Below, piece by piece: positions 1 to 12,320 of a DNA stretch of 64,000 nucleotides. Origin of the DNA: Malaya genurostris (lineage: Eukaryota > Arthropoda > Insecta > Diptera > Culicidae). The DNA is taken from the NCBI RefSeq assembly GCF_030247185.1, contig NC_080570.1:152037641-152101640 (forward strand), read 5' to 3'. The notes under the pieces were generated by a model that saw nothing but the letters and a program-made list of their open reading frames with translations, was not told the origin of the DNA and made no database searches. A program made the position numbers and the translations under genes. The stretch's first letter is position 1. Every line of letters starts with the position of its first letter.

Positions 1-304
1 TAACAGTATAAAAAATCGTGTTTTCCGTTGCTCCCAAGCATTTCTTTGCCAGACAGCGCTCAAAACTCCTACTGCTGGAATAGGGGGAAAAGTCGTTTAC
101 ACAAAAATTTCGATATCTCCGTTAAAAATGGACGAATTTTAACAATATATGGCTTGTTGAATAGGTATTATCGTGCGGAATCTAAGTCTAAAAACATATT
201 CTGTTTTCAAGGTCAATTGTGACAGATACTGTCAAAAAACTGAAAATTTTGACATAAAACTTCGAATAACTCAAAAAGTAAACATTCGATCTCAAAACCA
301 TTCA

Positions 305-332
<28 letters not shown>
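1..332. other. AT-rich noncoding stretch
   Basis: No gene is visible. The one short open frame here (28-222) has no domain and ordinary AT-rich composition. The right part grades into the microsatellite-bearing repeat that follows. Confidence 0.4.
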
Positions 333-720
<388 letters not shown>

Positions 721-1239
721 ATATATATAAAAAAAGGTAAAAAGGTGTGAAAGAAAAACTTAACAAAGAGAAACTGTCATTTGCAGTTAGGCCTTTTGTC
801 GTGGGACTGTCGAAATATTGGTTGTTTAAAAAGAACATTGATTGAATCAAACCAGACTTGTTATTATCACTATATCAACAAAATAATTCGTGAGAATTGC
901 CTGGAATTTATTTAAATTTACACTATTTTTTACTGTGTGTAAAAATTTAATTTTTAAGTAAAGGAATGATATTGCGAAAATCGTGAACCTGAATTTATCA
1001 TATTCAAGAAAACAGAAAAAATATGTTTTAGATAGATTTCTGTATAGACGACCATTGAGACCTTCACCCATTTTTCCAAACGAGAACTCATTGTTGCATT
1101 GCGCATTGCAGCAGGAAAAATTGACACCCCGCCAAGTTTTTTTTTCTTCTAACACATGCCAAACAAAGAGAAATGCGTTTGCTCCATAAAACAGCACAAC
1201 AGAGAGAAAGAACGAAAAAAAAACTGAAAGGTAACTCAC

Positions 1240-2000
1240 ACAGCTAGTTTCGGCAACTGACAGCACTGTTTAGATTTTACTCCGAATCCGCCTCGAAATT
1301 ATTATTTCCGGGACTGTTTTTTTCTGTCGAAACACACTCACTTCAATCACTTTTTTATTCTTCGGACACAGAAATGGTGAAATATTACTCGAACCACACC
1401 GTAAACAAACAAAAAACAACGTTCACTTTCCTAGCACGCGATCACTCTGCGCGAACCGTCAAACACGACTGAATGAGAAAAACCATCACCCGCTTTTGGC
1501 CAACAAGCAGAGCAGCAAGCCTGGCGGTCGTCAATGGTGCAGTGGCAGTCATGCAGCAGGAAAAAAAGCGGACAATCGAAGCAGCAGAGTAGAATAATTC
1601 TTTCTTGGCGAGATGGACCGCAATCGGTCTCAGCCGTCGATAAGACATAGCAAAGAAAAAAAAAAATAATTCTTTCTTGCGAGCACAGCATGAATGCATC
1701 TTTCTGGGCAAACAACTGCAGCAAAAGCAAGACCCTGTTCGGTGGTGTGCGTCAGCATTTCGTTTGTAAACTTTGTAAATAACAAAACCATCTGTTCGCG
1801 ACTCGACTGCAGGAACCGGCTTCCCCGCAGTGATGACCAAGCCGTCGGAAGGAAGACGACAACGAAAAGAAACAGTGGAAAAACAAAAACGCAACAAACA
1901 CCCGTGTTTACTCGTTATACTGAGAAAGAGAGAGAGAGGATAAGAGCGGAGAGAACTTTTCTATCGAATCCCGCCCATGACCCGTGCTGCTGCCATCTTT
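1240..2000 (-). promoter_or_regulatory. Possible promoter/5' UTR of a gene lying to the left
   Basis: The stretch is unique, locally richer in GC than its surroundings and has no repeat signature. On the minus strand it reads like an insect leader. It contains Inr-like TCAGT elements and a good splice donor (GTGAGT, about 1237-1232). No open frame looks like a gene. It lies directly downstream of the ceramidase stop, so part may instead be ceramidase 3' UTR. Low confidence; transcript data would decide. Confidence 0.2.
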
Positions 2001-2091
2001 GAATAATGAAACAAAACTGCATTTGTCTTGACTAGTCTGTGTTTCTCTCTATTTGTATCACAATCGACAATAGAAAATGTAAAATCTCTTT

Positions 2092-5000
2092 CTATAATAT
2101 ACTAAAATTTCTGGTGGTACCATTGTATGGATATGTGCCCCCCAGAATATACCTCCAATAGCCGAAATGTTGTATTCTATAGATACCCTCTTCCGTGTCG
2201 GGTCCGGTTTGCCACTCGACCTCGACGTCACTGTACGCGAACAGCGTAGATTTCCGGATCCACCTGAACTTCGTGTCCCAACTGGCGTCCGTCGCTATCA
2301 CCTTCCATTCGTCATCCCGAACCTGTTTTTCTACCGTTAGGTATGTTTTTTCGTGCATTAAATTGTTCCGAGGATTGCCGGCAACGAACAGCGCTTTCAC
2401 GGTATCACCTTTCCTGTAGCTTTCCTCCGGTTGAGTTTGAACATCACCGAAATACATCCGGAACGGGTGCCCATCGAACACCACCCCGGTGGACAGCGAG
2501 ATCTGTTTATAATCTTCAAACGGTGGCTCGGGTCCTTTGGCGACGCTTTCTCCGGTGACGATTGATTCCATCAGCTTTTTGAAATGTTCCAAATAAATAG
2601 TTAGCGTGTGCGGTCCATACAAGGTGGATGCTCCTTCGTACCGCTGAATTGCGTACTCCTCGGGAGTGGTCACGTAGCTTGTGTACATGTTGGACAAACC
2701 CGCTACCACAACCTGCACCTTTTTACCGCCAGCATGGACCGATGCATCCTCGATTACCTTACGCAGCCGCCGGCCGGACATGGTCGTAAATTCGGCGGGA
2801 ACCGCCGCAATAGCAAAATCTCCGAACAACAATATCTGGACCGGCACAATTTTCGGTTGTGTTTCGTACGAAAAAGTCGTACGCCCCGTGGCAACCAGAA
2901 TCGGTTTCGGTGCCTGACACTCGATATCTTCGGCTTTCGGCACGGCAATCAAATCCCGTGCCGTATTCCAGAAGGTGGTATCGGTCAGCATCGCCTGCCG
3001 AAAATCGAACGCTCCCGGACCGTCCGTCGTGCCGGCCGCAAAACTATAGCCCATGGCCGGATAGCAGCCCCGTACTTCCTGGGCCTGGTTCGTGGTACGG
3101 TTGTAGTACGGTACCACCGTCCGGGTCATGTCGATGAATTGGTGTGCGTATGCGATAGGACCACGGATTTCGGCGCCGTCCGTCGATTTGAGTAGTTTCT
3201 GGAAGGGGAAAGGAAAATTATTATGCCTTTTTTTTTTACCTTCAAGGACAATTAAGCTTATTTCGTGTTATTGGTTATGGCTTTACCAGAGTTCAAATAG
3301 ATTCCCGAAACAATACTTTCCAATCGCTCTGCGACTCAAGTTGAACTGCTAGTGCACACTAGCAGTATTCAGTTTTTTTTAGTTTCATAATATAGTTCCA
3401 GAACACAGGATCAACAGTTAAAACTTAGACTCAGGAACTGAAGTTTTGGAGTGCCTTAATTTAAATGCAAAAATCCTATCCAGAATTCTGATTCAGGAAT
3501 TCAAGTTCAAAATTCTGGAACAGAATTCAAGATACGAATTCCGGAACAACATTTCAGATCCGAACCCCGAACCAGAGTTTTAAAACTGACTTCTAAACCA
3601 TAATTTACTTCCAGAATTCAGAACCTGCATGCTAGAATTGAATTCGCAACCATTCTTTACTTGGATTCCGAACCTGCATTTTGCAACTGAATTCGGAACT
3701 AGTTCCAGGCTCCAAATTTAGTTCTTTAATTTAGTTCCAGTTCCTGAACCCCCAGAATTCAGGTCCTGGTGAAGATAAATAAATGGCGACAAAAAGTACT
3801 CAACAGTTGTGAATAATCGGATAAATGCAAATCTGCAAAAAAAGCAAAAAATATAGTAATAGCAGGGTTTTTTTGTTATCTCTTCTGATTTATGATGCCA
3901 GCTATCGAAAAAAATTGGAATTTCGTTTTGAAACACCCTCGAACCATGTGTTTTCGTAAATTTACTTGTAGAAGTATTAAAGGGTGATTTCTTTGCTGGT
4001 ATCTTTCCGGCAACACTGTTTTTGAATAGATCACGCGTGAGTGTGTCTTGTATCATTGTCAAACTCGTTGTCATAGTTTTTGCACTTCTATAACGTATTA
4101 TGTTTTTCGTTTCCGAGCATTTCTGTGTTTACTACTTACTAGTCAGAAAGAAAAATGTTTCTCGGGACAAAGCAGAGTATTGGACAGCGCTCAACGAAAC
4201 GTAACTTTACCTCTGGTAGATCATTCTGATACAATTTAGATGCGCAATAATGAATTTAATTCACTTTTGATTCATTGGCATTATCGTGAGATTTTATAAA
4301 GTGCCACGCTTTGCCCCCTACATGAACAATTACTTAACGCAATGAATATTTAAGATGAAAATAGTTTTCAGTCGGACTGTTAGTTACTAAAGAGAAAGCA
4401 AATGTGTATACGCAATTAATATCTCATTTAAATTGTGAAAATAATCATTGAATCAATATGCTTTGCCCTCCCTTCCCCAACGGGTTAAAATTAGGCTATA
4501 TAATAAAAGATATGTAGTCCATATCGGAAATAAAGGGTAATTTTTTTTGCTGGTATCCTTTTGGCAACACTGATTTTGACAGATCACGCGTAAATCGTGT
4601 CTTGTGTCATTATCAAACCTGTTCAGTTTGGTCTATAATTTAATCATGGATAGTCGTATGGTTTTCTCAATTTTTTGTGTTGTTTTTTATTTCGAAAATC
4701 GTATCCTATACTTTTAAAAAATCACCCTTTATTAGTAAAAGAAATATAAAACTAAAGTTTTGTTTTACAAATAAGTGGAAATATTCTGCGAAGAATATTA
4801 TTCCTTGTATCTAGAACCTAGAATCGTGACCTCTGCCATGAATATTATGTTATTAATTTTTAAATTTTGATAAACGAACTTTTAAGAACGCAGGGTAGTT
4901 TCCACTTTTCGTCGAATACATCACCGTATACAGAGGCACAAGGATCCATCAGTCTTAATTTTCGAAATATACTGATTTTTTAATACTTGGCATCCCTGTT

Positions 5001-8000
5001 TCAATTTCCTGCTGATATTTTCAAAGATTTAAGCGTTGATTGATTACGAAATTTGCCTGAATCTTGGTTGTTCACCAATGAAGAATTGGAGTGCATGAAT
5101 TGAGTATATTCATAAGGAAATTCTTTTCTTTTCGCGATTTTTTCAAACACAGCGGTCTCATGAAGCTCTGACGACTTCCACTGCTGCACACTAGTATTTC
5201 TTGATGCGGTGAAAATTCGAGTATTTCACGAAAAAGAATTTCTATCCGTACTTTGGCGAGGTTCGGCTCATAGTCCTGAGAAAAGAAAGCTCATTAGACT
5301 ATGAACGAAAATTAACTCTCAAGTGAGGTGACGCCAACCAGAAAGAAAAATTTTCTTTACACAATTCTGCTGATCTTTTCAGTCCAAAAACGCGAGGTCA
5401 AAGAAAACAGATATACAGGCTCACATATGAACTGTGTGTAAAATTTGCTCACTCAGCCTGGCGAACACTTGCAGATGTCACCACAATCGACACACCACCA
5501 CGATATGGGTGCCGCTTTCCCATGAGCCACAATTTTGGGTGCAACATTCACTTCACGCTAGATTTTTTTTAGATGTTGGTTAAAATGACAAGTTTGTTTT
5601 TATTTTATTCCGGTCGAATTTTTGTGTGATTTATGTGATATGGAAAAAAGTTGCCTTTAACACTCAGGAAAATCGTGTGGCAAGTATTAAAATTGTTGTA
5701 GTTGGAATATTTCTATAACAGGTAGGAGGACTTTGTTATCGTTCCGGAGCGTAGTGGAACGTTTTGAAAGATCGCGGCGAACAGTCGAGTAGGTGGCAGT
5801 AATGTTTCCAACGTATAGCAAATTTGAAATTTACACAGAATTTTAAAAGAAAGTTCGAGCCTGTAACAGTTCGGCTGAAAAGTTCGTATCGTTTAATAGA
5901 TTTCCAACTTTTCGATACTATTTTTGTAGTACGATTTGTCCTTTGCCTCAAAATAGGCCTCAGTTTCAGCGATTACCTCTTCATTGCTTCTAAATTTTTT
6001 ACCAGCGAGCATTCTCTTGAGGTCTGAGAACAGGAAAAAGTCACTGGGGGCCAAATCTGGAGAATACGGTGGATGAGGGAGCAATTCGAAGCCCAATTCT
6101 TTCAATTTCAGCATGGTTTTCATCGACTTGTGACACGGTGCATTGTCTGATGAAACAAAAATTTTTTCTTCTTCAAATGAGGCCGTTTTTTTGAAATTTT
6201 GTCCTTCAAACGCTCTAATAACGCTATATAATAGTCACTTTTGATGGTTTTTCCCTTTTCAAGGTAGTCGATGAAAATTATACCATGCGAATCCCAAAAT
6301 ACAGACGCCATAACCTTACCGGCCGATTGTTGAGTCTTTCCACGCTTTGGGTTCGGTTCATCGCGTGCAGTCCACTCAGCTGACTGTCGATTGGACTCCG
6401 GAGTGAAGTGATGGTGCCATGTTTCGTCCATTGTTATATATCGACGAAAAAAATCGGTTTTATTTCGATATAACAGCTCCAAACACTGCTCAGAATCATC
6501 AATTCGTTGTTGTTTTTGATCGATTGTGAGCTCACGCGGCACCCATTTTGCACAAAGCTTTCTCATATCCACATATTCGTGAATAATATGTCCAACACGT
6601 TCCTTTGATATCTTTAGGGTGTCAGCTATCTCGATCAACTTCACTTTACGGTCATTGAAAATCATTTTGTGGATTTTTTTTCACGTTTTCATTGGTAACA
6701 GCCTCTTTTGGACGTCCACTGCGTTCATCGTCTTCGGTGCTCATATGACCAGTACGAAATTTTGCAAACCACTTACGAATTGTTGCTTCGCTCGGTGCAG
6801 AGTCTGGATAACACTCATCAAGCCATTTTTTGGTATCGGCGGCACTTTTTTTCATCAAAAAGTAGTGTTTCATCAACACACGAAATTCCTTTTTTTCCAT
6901 TTTTTTCACAATAACAAAAGTAGCTTCACTCAAAATGCAATATCTCACAAACTAATAATCAGACAGCTGTCAAATTTATACACGTATCTTTTGAAGGTTG
7001 GTACTAACTGAAAATGGTATGGATTTAATTCTAGTGGCGCCCTCTCATAGAAACGATACGAACTTTTCAGCTGATCTGTTAGAATTGCATGAAACGTCGA
7101 GATTTAGTGTCATCTCGAAAAAAAATTTGAAATTTACATCTTTCGAGCATTTAACTTTCATTTTTGCTCGCTGAAAAGTGATTGTTCCACTGCCATGGAA
7201 GCATTTTGTTTGGCCAAGCTTTTAAAAAACTTAACCTGGCATTCCCGATAGCATGCAACATTTGTACTAATATTAGCGTGTGAGAAAAAACTTCCTGTCA
7301 AATTTTCTAGCGCCAGAGTCTACAAATTCACAGCATTCGCATTGAGTCATAGCATTTGGGTTGAAAGCATCGAACGGGGCATAACAATTTTCTGACGTAG
7401 ATGGAAATACGTCATACTTGGACTAATGTCGTAGACACTATATTTACTTGCAGAAGTCTAAATATTTTCATGATTACTAAATGTTTATGCTGGAGATTGA
7501 TTTGTGCTACTCCAACCATTATCCATCAGAGTAATGTATACTGAATTCCCAGCACTTATCATACAACAACTAGAGAGACACCGAACTTATTTGTAGTCGC
7601 GAAGAGTCGCAACGTACTGCCGAAACTTCGCTTAACACAGCAAGGGCAAAGCCCAAGATATTCCGTTCACGACAGCATTATTGAAGCTCCGAGATCAATT
7701 TTTGCTTGAAATAATTCCGCTGGATGTCCCGCGGCTTCCGAGGGAGATTTCTGAGAAACGGAGAAACAACAACACAGGATTTTTTATGATGTCTGATAAT
7801 TGGAATGAGTTGAGCATAAATCGTTCAGTAAGGATCATGTGAAGGGCTAGGTCGGTAATTTCTGCTTTTCCAAACTGTCGCGTTCTATTGGAAGTTTGTT
7901 TTTTTTTTGTTCAACACGGGAGCTACTACTAATCATGGTAGTTAGTCATTTTATTGTTGCCATTATGAAACTGGGTGTGCGACCATGGGCCTCCTCGATT

Positions 8001-9547
8001 ATTAGGTGCCGACAAGCCTCTCTGCTATTGCAGTTTGTTCAAGAATTTAATTTTTTCTAGGCAGACTGTTATCATGACAGTGGTGCGAGAAGAAATTCGT
8101 ATTCAAACATTACTTCCGGATTGATGGAAAATTGAAACTGGAATGAAAGGTTGTTTATTATTTTGTACTGCAAAATCGAATACTGAAACGTTTATCAGAT
8201 TAAATTTGTATCGACTAAATATTTCAGAAATGTTGATTTTATCACTGACTTAGTGATTGATTGAACGATTTATTGTACTCTGCATTTCATTGCTTTGCTT
8301 TAAAATATAGCACTCACAAAAAACAAGCAATCATTCCATAAGCAATAAATTCAATTTATGAAAAGTTATTACGCTCTTTGTCCGTTCTCTAACCCAACGT
8401 AGCAATATGCGCAATTGATCGGCTGACCGAAAGGTCACGGCCAGAAGAAGCGCACAGTACTTCCTAACTTACTTACCGACGCAGCTGCGTGGATCCTTTT
8501 GGCAATCAGTTTTGTGCTCTCGAACATATCACCACCGGGTCCGGATGCAATACAAACACCGGCCCCACTGGGACAGGAAGACGTTAGCAGATCACAGGGT
8601 AGTCCGGTTTTCTCGCACTTCGGTCCCATCACATTGGGCGAAACGTCCCCCAGATTGCTGGCGGCCACAGCGCCCACGAAATCACCTTGTCCCGGTAAAC
8701 TGTCCGGGTTCATTTCCTGTTCCAGAAGTAAGGACGCGTAACCCACGTTATCACTGGAAACGTAGCAGTTCGTTTTGTTCATCGACGTCGGATGAACAGC
8801 GAACCAATTGATCGCCCCCATAAGCCTGCCGTGGCTGTCAACTAACCGTAGTTGGACCAGTTTCTTATCGGTGTTATCATTATACTGTGATCGTTCCTCC
8901 TTGGGGTTATTCTCATATGCACTGGGACTTCGGTTGATGTTTGCCTGTTGAACTTCGGTTTCGGACACGAAGATACTTCCTTCTCGCATGTTTTCGTGTG
9001 CCCGTACTATACTAAGCGTAATTCCCTCGACCAGGGCATTGAAATTCTGCGGTACGAAACCCAACGACGATATATCGTACAGAAACGACATCAGAAACCC
9101 GGACGGTACACTGTGACTGTGCGTACCGCTGAGAACAACATTCTCAAACCGGTACAAGTCGCCATACTTCTGCTGCAGCAAATCCACAATGTCTCGCTTG
9201 ACTGCGTGCCCCATCATGCCCGCGTCGGCACTGACAAACACCACCCGCTCGCCGAGTTCATCCTCCACGATAAAGGCTCGGGAATACTGACGCAGGTGAA
9301 TGCCATGACCTCGTTGCGAGAATTCCGCATATCCCATCTGAGAAAGGCACGAAAAAAAAAACAGTGGAATGATTTCGCATAAACACGGAACAAAAAATCT
9401 ACTTACAAATCCAATCTCGACAGGTGGTCCAGTGCAATCCGCTCGGCCTACTCCGATTCGATACGCGGTGGCGATCGTCGCTAGGTGCGAGGGAAGCAAC
9501 AACAACAAGCCCACCAACAGCAAACGTAGCTTCATCAACTGCGTCAT
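2092..9547 (-). CDS. CDase: Neutral ceramidase, 3 coding exons
   Basis: Hydrolyses ceramide to sphingosine and fatty acid; family members are secreted or face the lumen. Coding exons on the minus strand: 9547-9407, 9337-8477 and 3198-2092, all phase 0, with GTAAGT donors and CAG or CCAG acceptors. The product is about 702 aa, the usual size for insect enzymes. A signal peptide (leucine-rich, ending near ATAYRIG) precedes VGRADCTGPPVEIGF, and the first splice joins this exactly to MGYAEFSQRG. Counting from 9547, the family's Zn-site residues lie in GTHSHS (His120/122), FAVHPTSMN (His229), VPAEFTTMSG (Glu) and NMYTSYVTT (Tyr); the nucleophile is Ser280 in NLGDVSPN. The C-terminal part fits the family's immunoglobulin-like domain. 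An alternative start is the ATG at 9535. The reading frame is intact. The family call is near certain; the start is less so. Confidence 0.95.
3410..3770. repeat. Degenerate GAATTC/CAGAATTC short-period array
   Basis: Loose 12-14 nt repetition of units such as 'ccagaattc', 'aggaattcaa' and 'ggaactgaattc'. The same degenerate style recurs near 17.4, 25.4, 26.7, 30.4, 31.6 and 41.9-43.5 kb. No coding potential. Confidence 0.6.
3980..4090. mobile_element. End fragment of rosa-like Tc1/mariner element
   Basis: Starts TA|AAGGGTGATTT and continues with GGTATCTTTCCGGCAACACTG and an 'atcacgcgtgag' block, matching one end of the elements at 4533-4729 and 23496-24382. No partner terminus is present, so it is a solo end. 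Confidence 0.7.
4533..4729. mobile_element. 197-bp MITE derived from the rosa-like element
   Basis: Terminal inverted repeats AAGGGTAATTTTTT and AAAAAATCACCCTT are flanked by TA on each side. The left interior (GGCAACACTG, 'gatcacgcg') and right interior ('cgtatcctata') match the two ends of the 887-bp element at 23496-24382, so this is an internally deleted, non-autonomous copy. Confidence 0.85.
4790..5085. repeat. Dispersed repeat, paired with 47695-48010
   Basis: Shares an ordered series of blocks with 47695-48010: 'ttgtatctagaacct', a GCAGTTTCC-like block with 'ttcgtc.aatac', 'cttggcatccctg' or 'cttggtaaccctg', 'gcgttgattg' or 'cgttgattgcg', and a '.ttgttca' block. Class unknown; no terminal repeats were identified. 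Confidence 0.6.
5866..7079 (-). mobile_element. Mariner element (DD34D), frameshifted
   Basis: Flanked by TA (5864-5865 and 7080-7081), with terminal inverted repeats of about 28 bp containing GCTGAAAAGTTCGTATCGTT. The minus strand encodes a mariner transposase from about 6948 to about 5870. A helix-turn-helix N-terminal part ends in RSGRPKEAV. The catalytic part has WVPRELT, the first Asp in MDETWHHH, the second in DNAPCHKS and the third in YSPDLAPSD; 34 residues separate the last two. The frame breaks near 6660 (homopolymer T run) and again near 6125-6170 (A/T run), so this copy is inactive as read. All three Asp codons survive. It sits in ceramidase intron 2. Confidence 0.92.
5893..6948 (-). 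pseudogene. Mariner transposase, two frameshifts
   Basis: The transposase lies in three overlapping frames: 6948-6652 (paired-like DNA-binding part), 6665-6120 (includes the first Asp) and 6123-5893 (third Asp; DFFLF motif). Both breaks fall in homopolymer runs, so assembly error is possible for one or both. The frames otherwise read continuously, which suggests a fairly young copy. Confidence 0.85.
9338..9406 (-). other. Ceramidase intron 1 (69 nt)
   Basis: A short GT-AG intron between VEIGF and MGYAEF. Read without splicing it stays open in the same frame (69 nt is 23 codons), so a naive ORF call would add 23 spurious residues. The conserved family sequence on both sides supports removal. 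Confidence 0.9.
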
Positions 9548-9635
9548 GAGGAGGATGATGCTGATGCGCAAGCAGCACGTTGACCCAACAACTATTCCGT
9601 TAGCTTCCGACCATCGACGCGTGATGAGCGTCGTT

Positions 9636-10130
9636 CTAAAATGGGAATAATCAATCGTCAACATCGTTATACCGTCCGGCCGTCCGTTGAAAATGATTAA
9701 TCGATGGAAAGTGTATCAGCACTCAATGCACTGGTTCATGACACAGGCTAATAAATCAGGGTGCGGTTGCTAATCAGATTTAAGCCCGAGATTAGATAGA
9801 ACTAAATCGATACATTTTTAACCGCGATGAGCGATAGAGAGCAAGTACACTTTGACAATTGGTGACTTGTTTTTTTTTATGCAATGACTTACTGAACGAT
9901 TAAAATTGCATAAACTTACTTATGCTGCCCGACTGCGAATGAATCCCTCGCTACTAACACACCAGAGCCCGGGTTGAAAAACGAAAAACGGTATTTCGAT
10001 CACCTCCCCCTTGGATTATTCAAGTACAGATATAGGTTTTCGCTACAGGCAAGAAGTTCACGAGCTTTGTCGTCTCCTCGGTGAGAGCTGAGTCACCGTC
10101 GTTTTCTTTCTTTCACACTCAACACTGACT
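9636..10130 (-). promoter_or_regulatory. Candidate ceramidase promoter and 5' UTR exon
   Basis: On the minus strand an acceptor (ATTTTAG at about 9642-9636) lies 88 nt before the start codon, and a strong donor (GTAAGT at 9919-9914) lies upstream. A noncoding first exon ending at 9920 is therefore plausible. An insect Inr-like GTCAGTG lies near 10130. This is inference from splice-site and Inr resemblance only. Confidence 0.3.
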
Positions 10131-10199
10131 TTTACTCCGAAAGCACTTGTTGTTTAATCCGACCGGACTGGTTAAGGCTCTCAGCTGTACTGAAATGAA

Positions 10200-11108
10200 C
10201 CGCGACTTTTTTTCCTTCGATCGCCGTTCGCTGCTCGGTGGCTGCTGCTTGATGTTTACTACACCACTGGCTGACTGGCCGTTGCTTTCCGGCCGCCACA
10301 CATGTTCTGCCGTTCTTTGTGCGTCGGTTCTTCGCACACAGACCTTCTCGAAACGTGATTTTATCGCTAAATCAGTGTTTGCGGGCGAAGCTTAAACGAT
10401 AAGAAAAGGCAAGATAAAATGAATGTAAAAATGTTGTTTTGCTTGTTGAAGCCGGAACACAACATGTGTAACAGATAAAAACAAAATCTTTTCAATACAC
10501 ACCGATAAGTAAATAAATGTAATTAATCATGTAATTCAATCTGATAAAGTCAACAAAATTTTCCACTGGATAAACAAACGGAAGACTTAGTAACAAGTTC
10601 TCAACTGTAATCGAAACTAACCGAGCTAAACCAGTTTGATCTTATAAAACACACGTTTAAAGCTATACTTTACTCCGAACAGATTCATAGAACTTCACGA
10701 TATACGCAGTTTAAAATTAACCGTACTAACATTGCCCTCAATTACTGACACCATTATTAATCACACCACACAACTATCTACCCTCAGTATGATTTTTTTT
10801 TTGTACTTCACTTACACTAACCCATGATGACGTCGTCCGTTCCGTTGCTTTGGGTCATTCGACTCAGTCGAAGACCAGCTGATTAGAGATCGCGAGATAA
10901 TGAATGAATACAAAATAGTGAAGGGAGCGCACTTGTGTTGTTGTTGTTGTGTTGTGGAAGCTACATCACACACGAATTGTACCGTTTTGTTGTGGTCACG
11001 ACTTGTCTGATGCTTTCGTATATGATTGATTGAATCTAGCCCGCCTAACGGGATATCGATTATGTGCTGCCACCTGGTTGCTGCTAGTCCAGGTTGTTCA
11101 CTTGAGTG
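10200..11108. other. Intergenic stretch upstream of ceramidase
   Basis: No gene or transposon terminus was recognised. The part near 10.06-10.35 kb is richer in GC and may belong to the ceramidase promoter. A short (TTG)n-like run lies at about 10938-10950. Confidence 0.4.
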
Positions 11109-11765
11109 CAGAGATGCCAGATATTTTCATAGAAAATCTGTATTGATTCGTATAAAATATCTGTATTTATCTGTATTCGCTAATAAAATGAAATTTCTAC
11201 AATACAATTATGTTAAAATGTGTTATTCCAATAGATTATGGCTATAGAGTGGTAGATTAAATTTCATATCTTATATTATATTCATCGACGAAATTTTATA
11301 GTTTTTTCCTATCAACATCATATGCTTGTCTAATTTGAAAATGTTCACTTTATAAATTGAGATGGATTTCCAAAACCCAATATGCAACGTCGAGTCAGGA
11401 AATACAACTGTCAGTCTGGCAATAATGTTTCATGACTAACTAACTTTTAAGTTCAATTTAGTTACAAATTTTAATATAAATGGATTTCAGTGTTCTTCTT
11501 TAAATATCTGCACAAAAAATATATATTTTAAAAAGTGATTTGTACGTTGATTCCTAAACGTTTATCTCGTCATTGCAATCAAATACTAATAGATAGTTCA
11601 AATACTAATAGATAGTTTAATTTTTTCCATAATACTTTTGGTGAAATCTGTATAAATCTGTATTAAATTTAAGAAATCTGTAAGAAATTTGTACTCTGTA
11701 TTAAATCTGTATGCGCATGTAAAAATCTGTATAATACAGATAAATCTGTATAAATGGCATCTCTG
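11109..11765. mobile_element. hAT-like MITE (CAGAGATGCCA family) with 8-bp TSD
   Basis: Termini CAGAGATGCCAGAT and TGGCATCTCTG form inverted repeats. They are flanked by the exact 8-bp duplication CTTGAGTG (11101-11108 and 11766-11773). The interior is AT-rich and ends in clusters of 'aaatctgta' on alternating strands. There is no transposase frame. An 8-bp duplication and CA.AG.TG termini are hAT hallmarks. A shorter relative lies at 59805-60049. Confidence 0.88.
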
Positions 11766-12320
11766 CTTGAGTGTATCGCACTCGTGAGCAGTGATGTCAA
11801 ATCTTCAAATGAAATCTACCGACTTCTCCATAATCGCACGAAAATTTTCAGGAACTCCCGCATGTAAAAGAATCATTCGATTAGCGTAATAAACTAGTCC
11901 ATATAGGGTAATGGCTCTCTATTTCATATGAGCTCCTAATTCCATCTCCTCTCTTCATCTCATAACTCGCACCTCAACGTACCTGAACCAAAACGTGAAC
12001 TGTTTAATTTAAAATTTCCAATTTAGGAAACATTTTCCAGGATGGCAAGTGGAATTAACGATTTCAATTTCCCAGTTTTTTCCTGTTTTCTCGGTGCGCT
12101 AGATTAAAAAAATTCCGCTTTTTTAACAGGCCCAAATAGCTTAGTTTTAAAACATTTGTCTCATTCAAGCTTTAAATATAAATCCCATGTCCAAAAGAAC
12201 ATCGAGAGTTGAGAAATGAAGTATTTTTCGGGTATCTTCTTGGAACTACGTTTAAAAATCGCATCCACAGTTTGTTCAGACGTTCATCTTCTAAAGTGAC
12301 AGTACCACCCTAACAACATA

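Larger units (their letters stand above)
3199..8476 (-). other. Ceramidase intron 2 (5.3 kb), repeat-rich
   Basis: Bounded by a GTAAGT donor at 8476-8471 and a TTCCAG acceptor ending at 3199. It contains a GAATTC-type degenerate array (about 3410-3770), an end fragment of the rosa-like element (3980-about 4090), a complete 197-bp MITE of the same family (4533-4729), a dispersed repeat (about 4790-5085) and a mariner (5866-7079). The stretches 5090-5860 and 7080-8470 show no recognisable gene or repeat end. Confidence 0.85.

Noticed and set aside
1442..1897. 151-codon minus-strand frame in the GC-richer stretch left of ceramidase
   Set aside because: Crosses A/T runs read as poly-Phe, has no domain and overlaps another frame of similar length; more consistent with a UTR or promoter.
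2195..3195. Plus-strand open frames across ceramidase exon 3
   Set aside because: They are antisense shadows of a GC-rich conserved exon on the minus strand.
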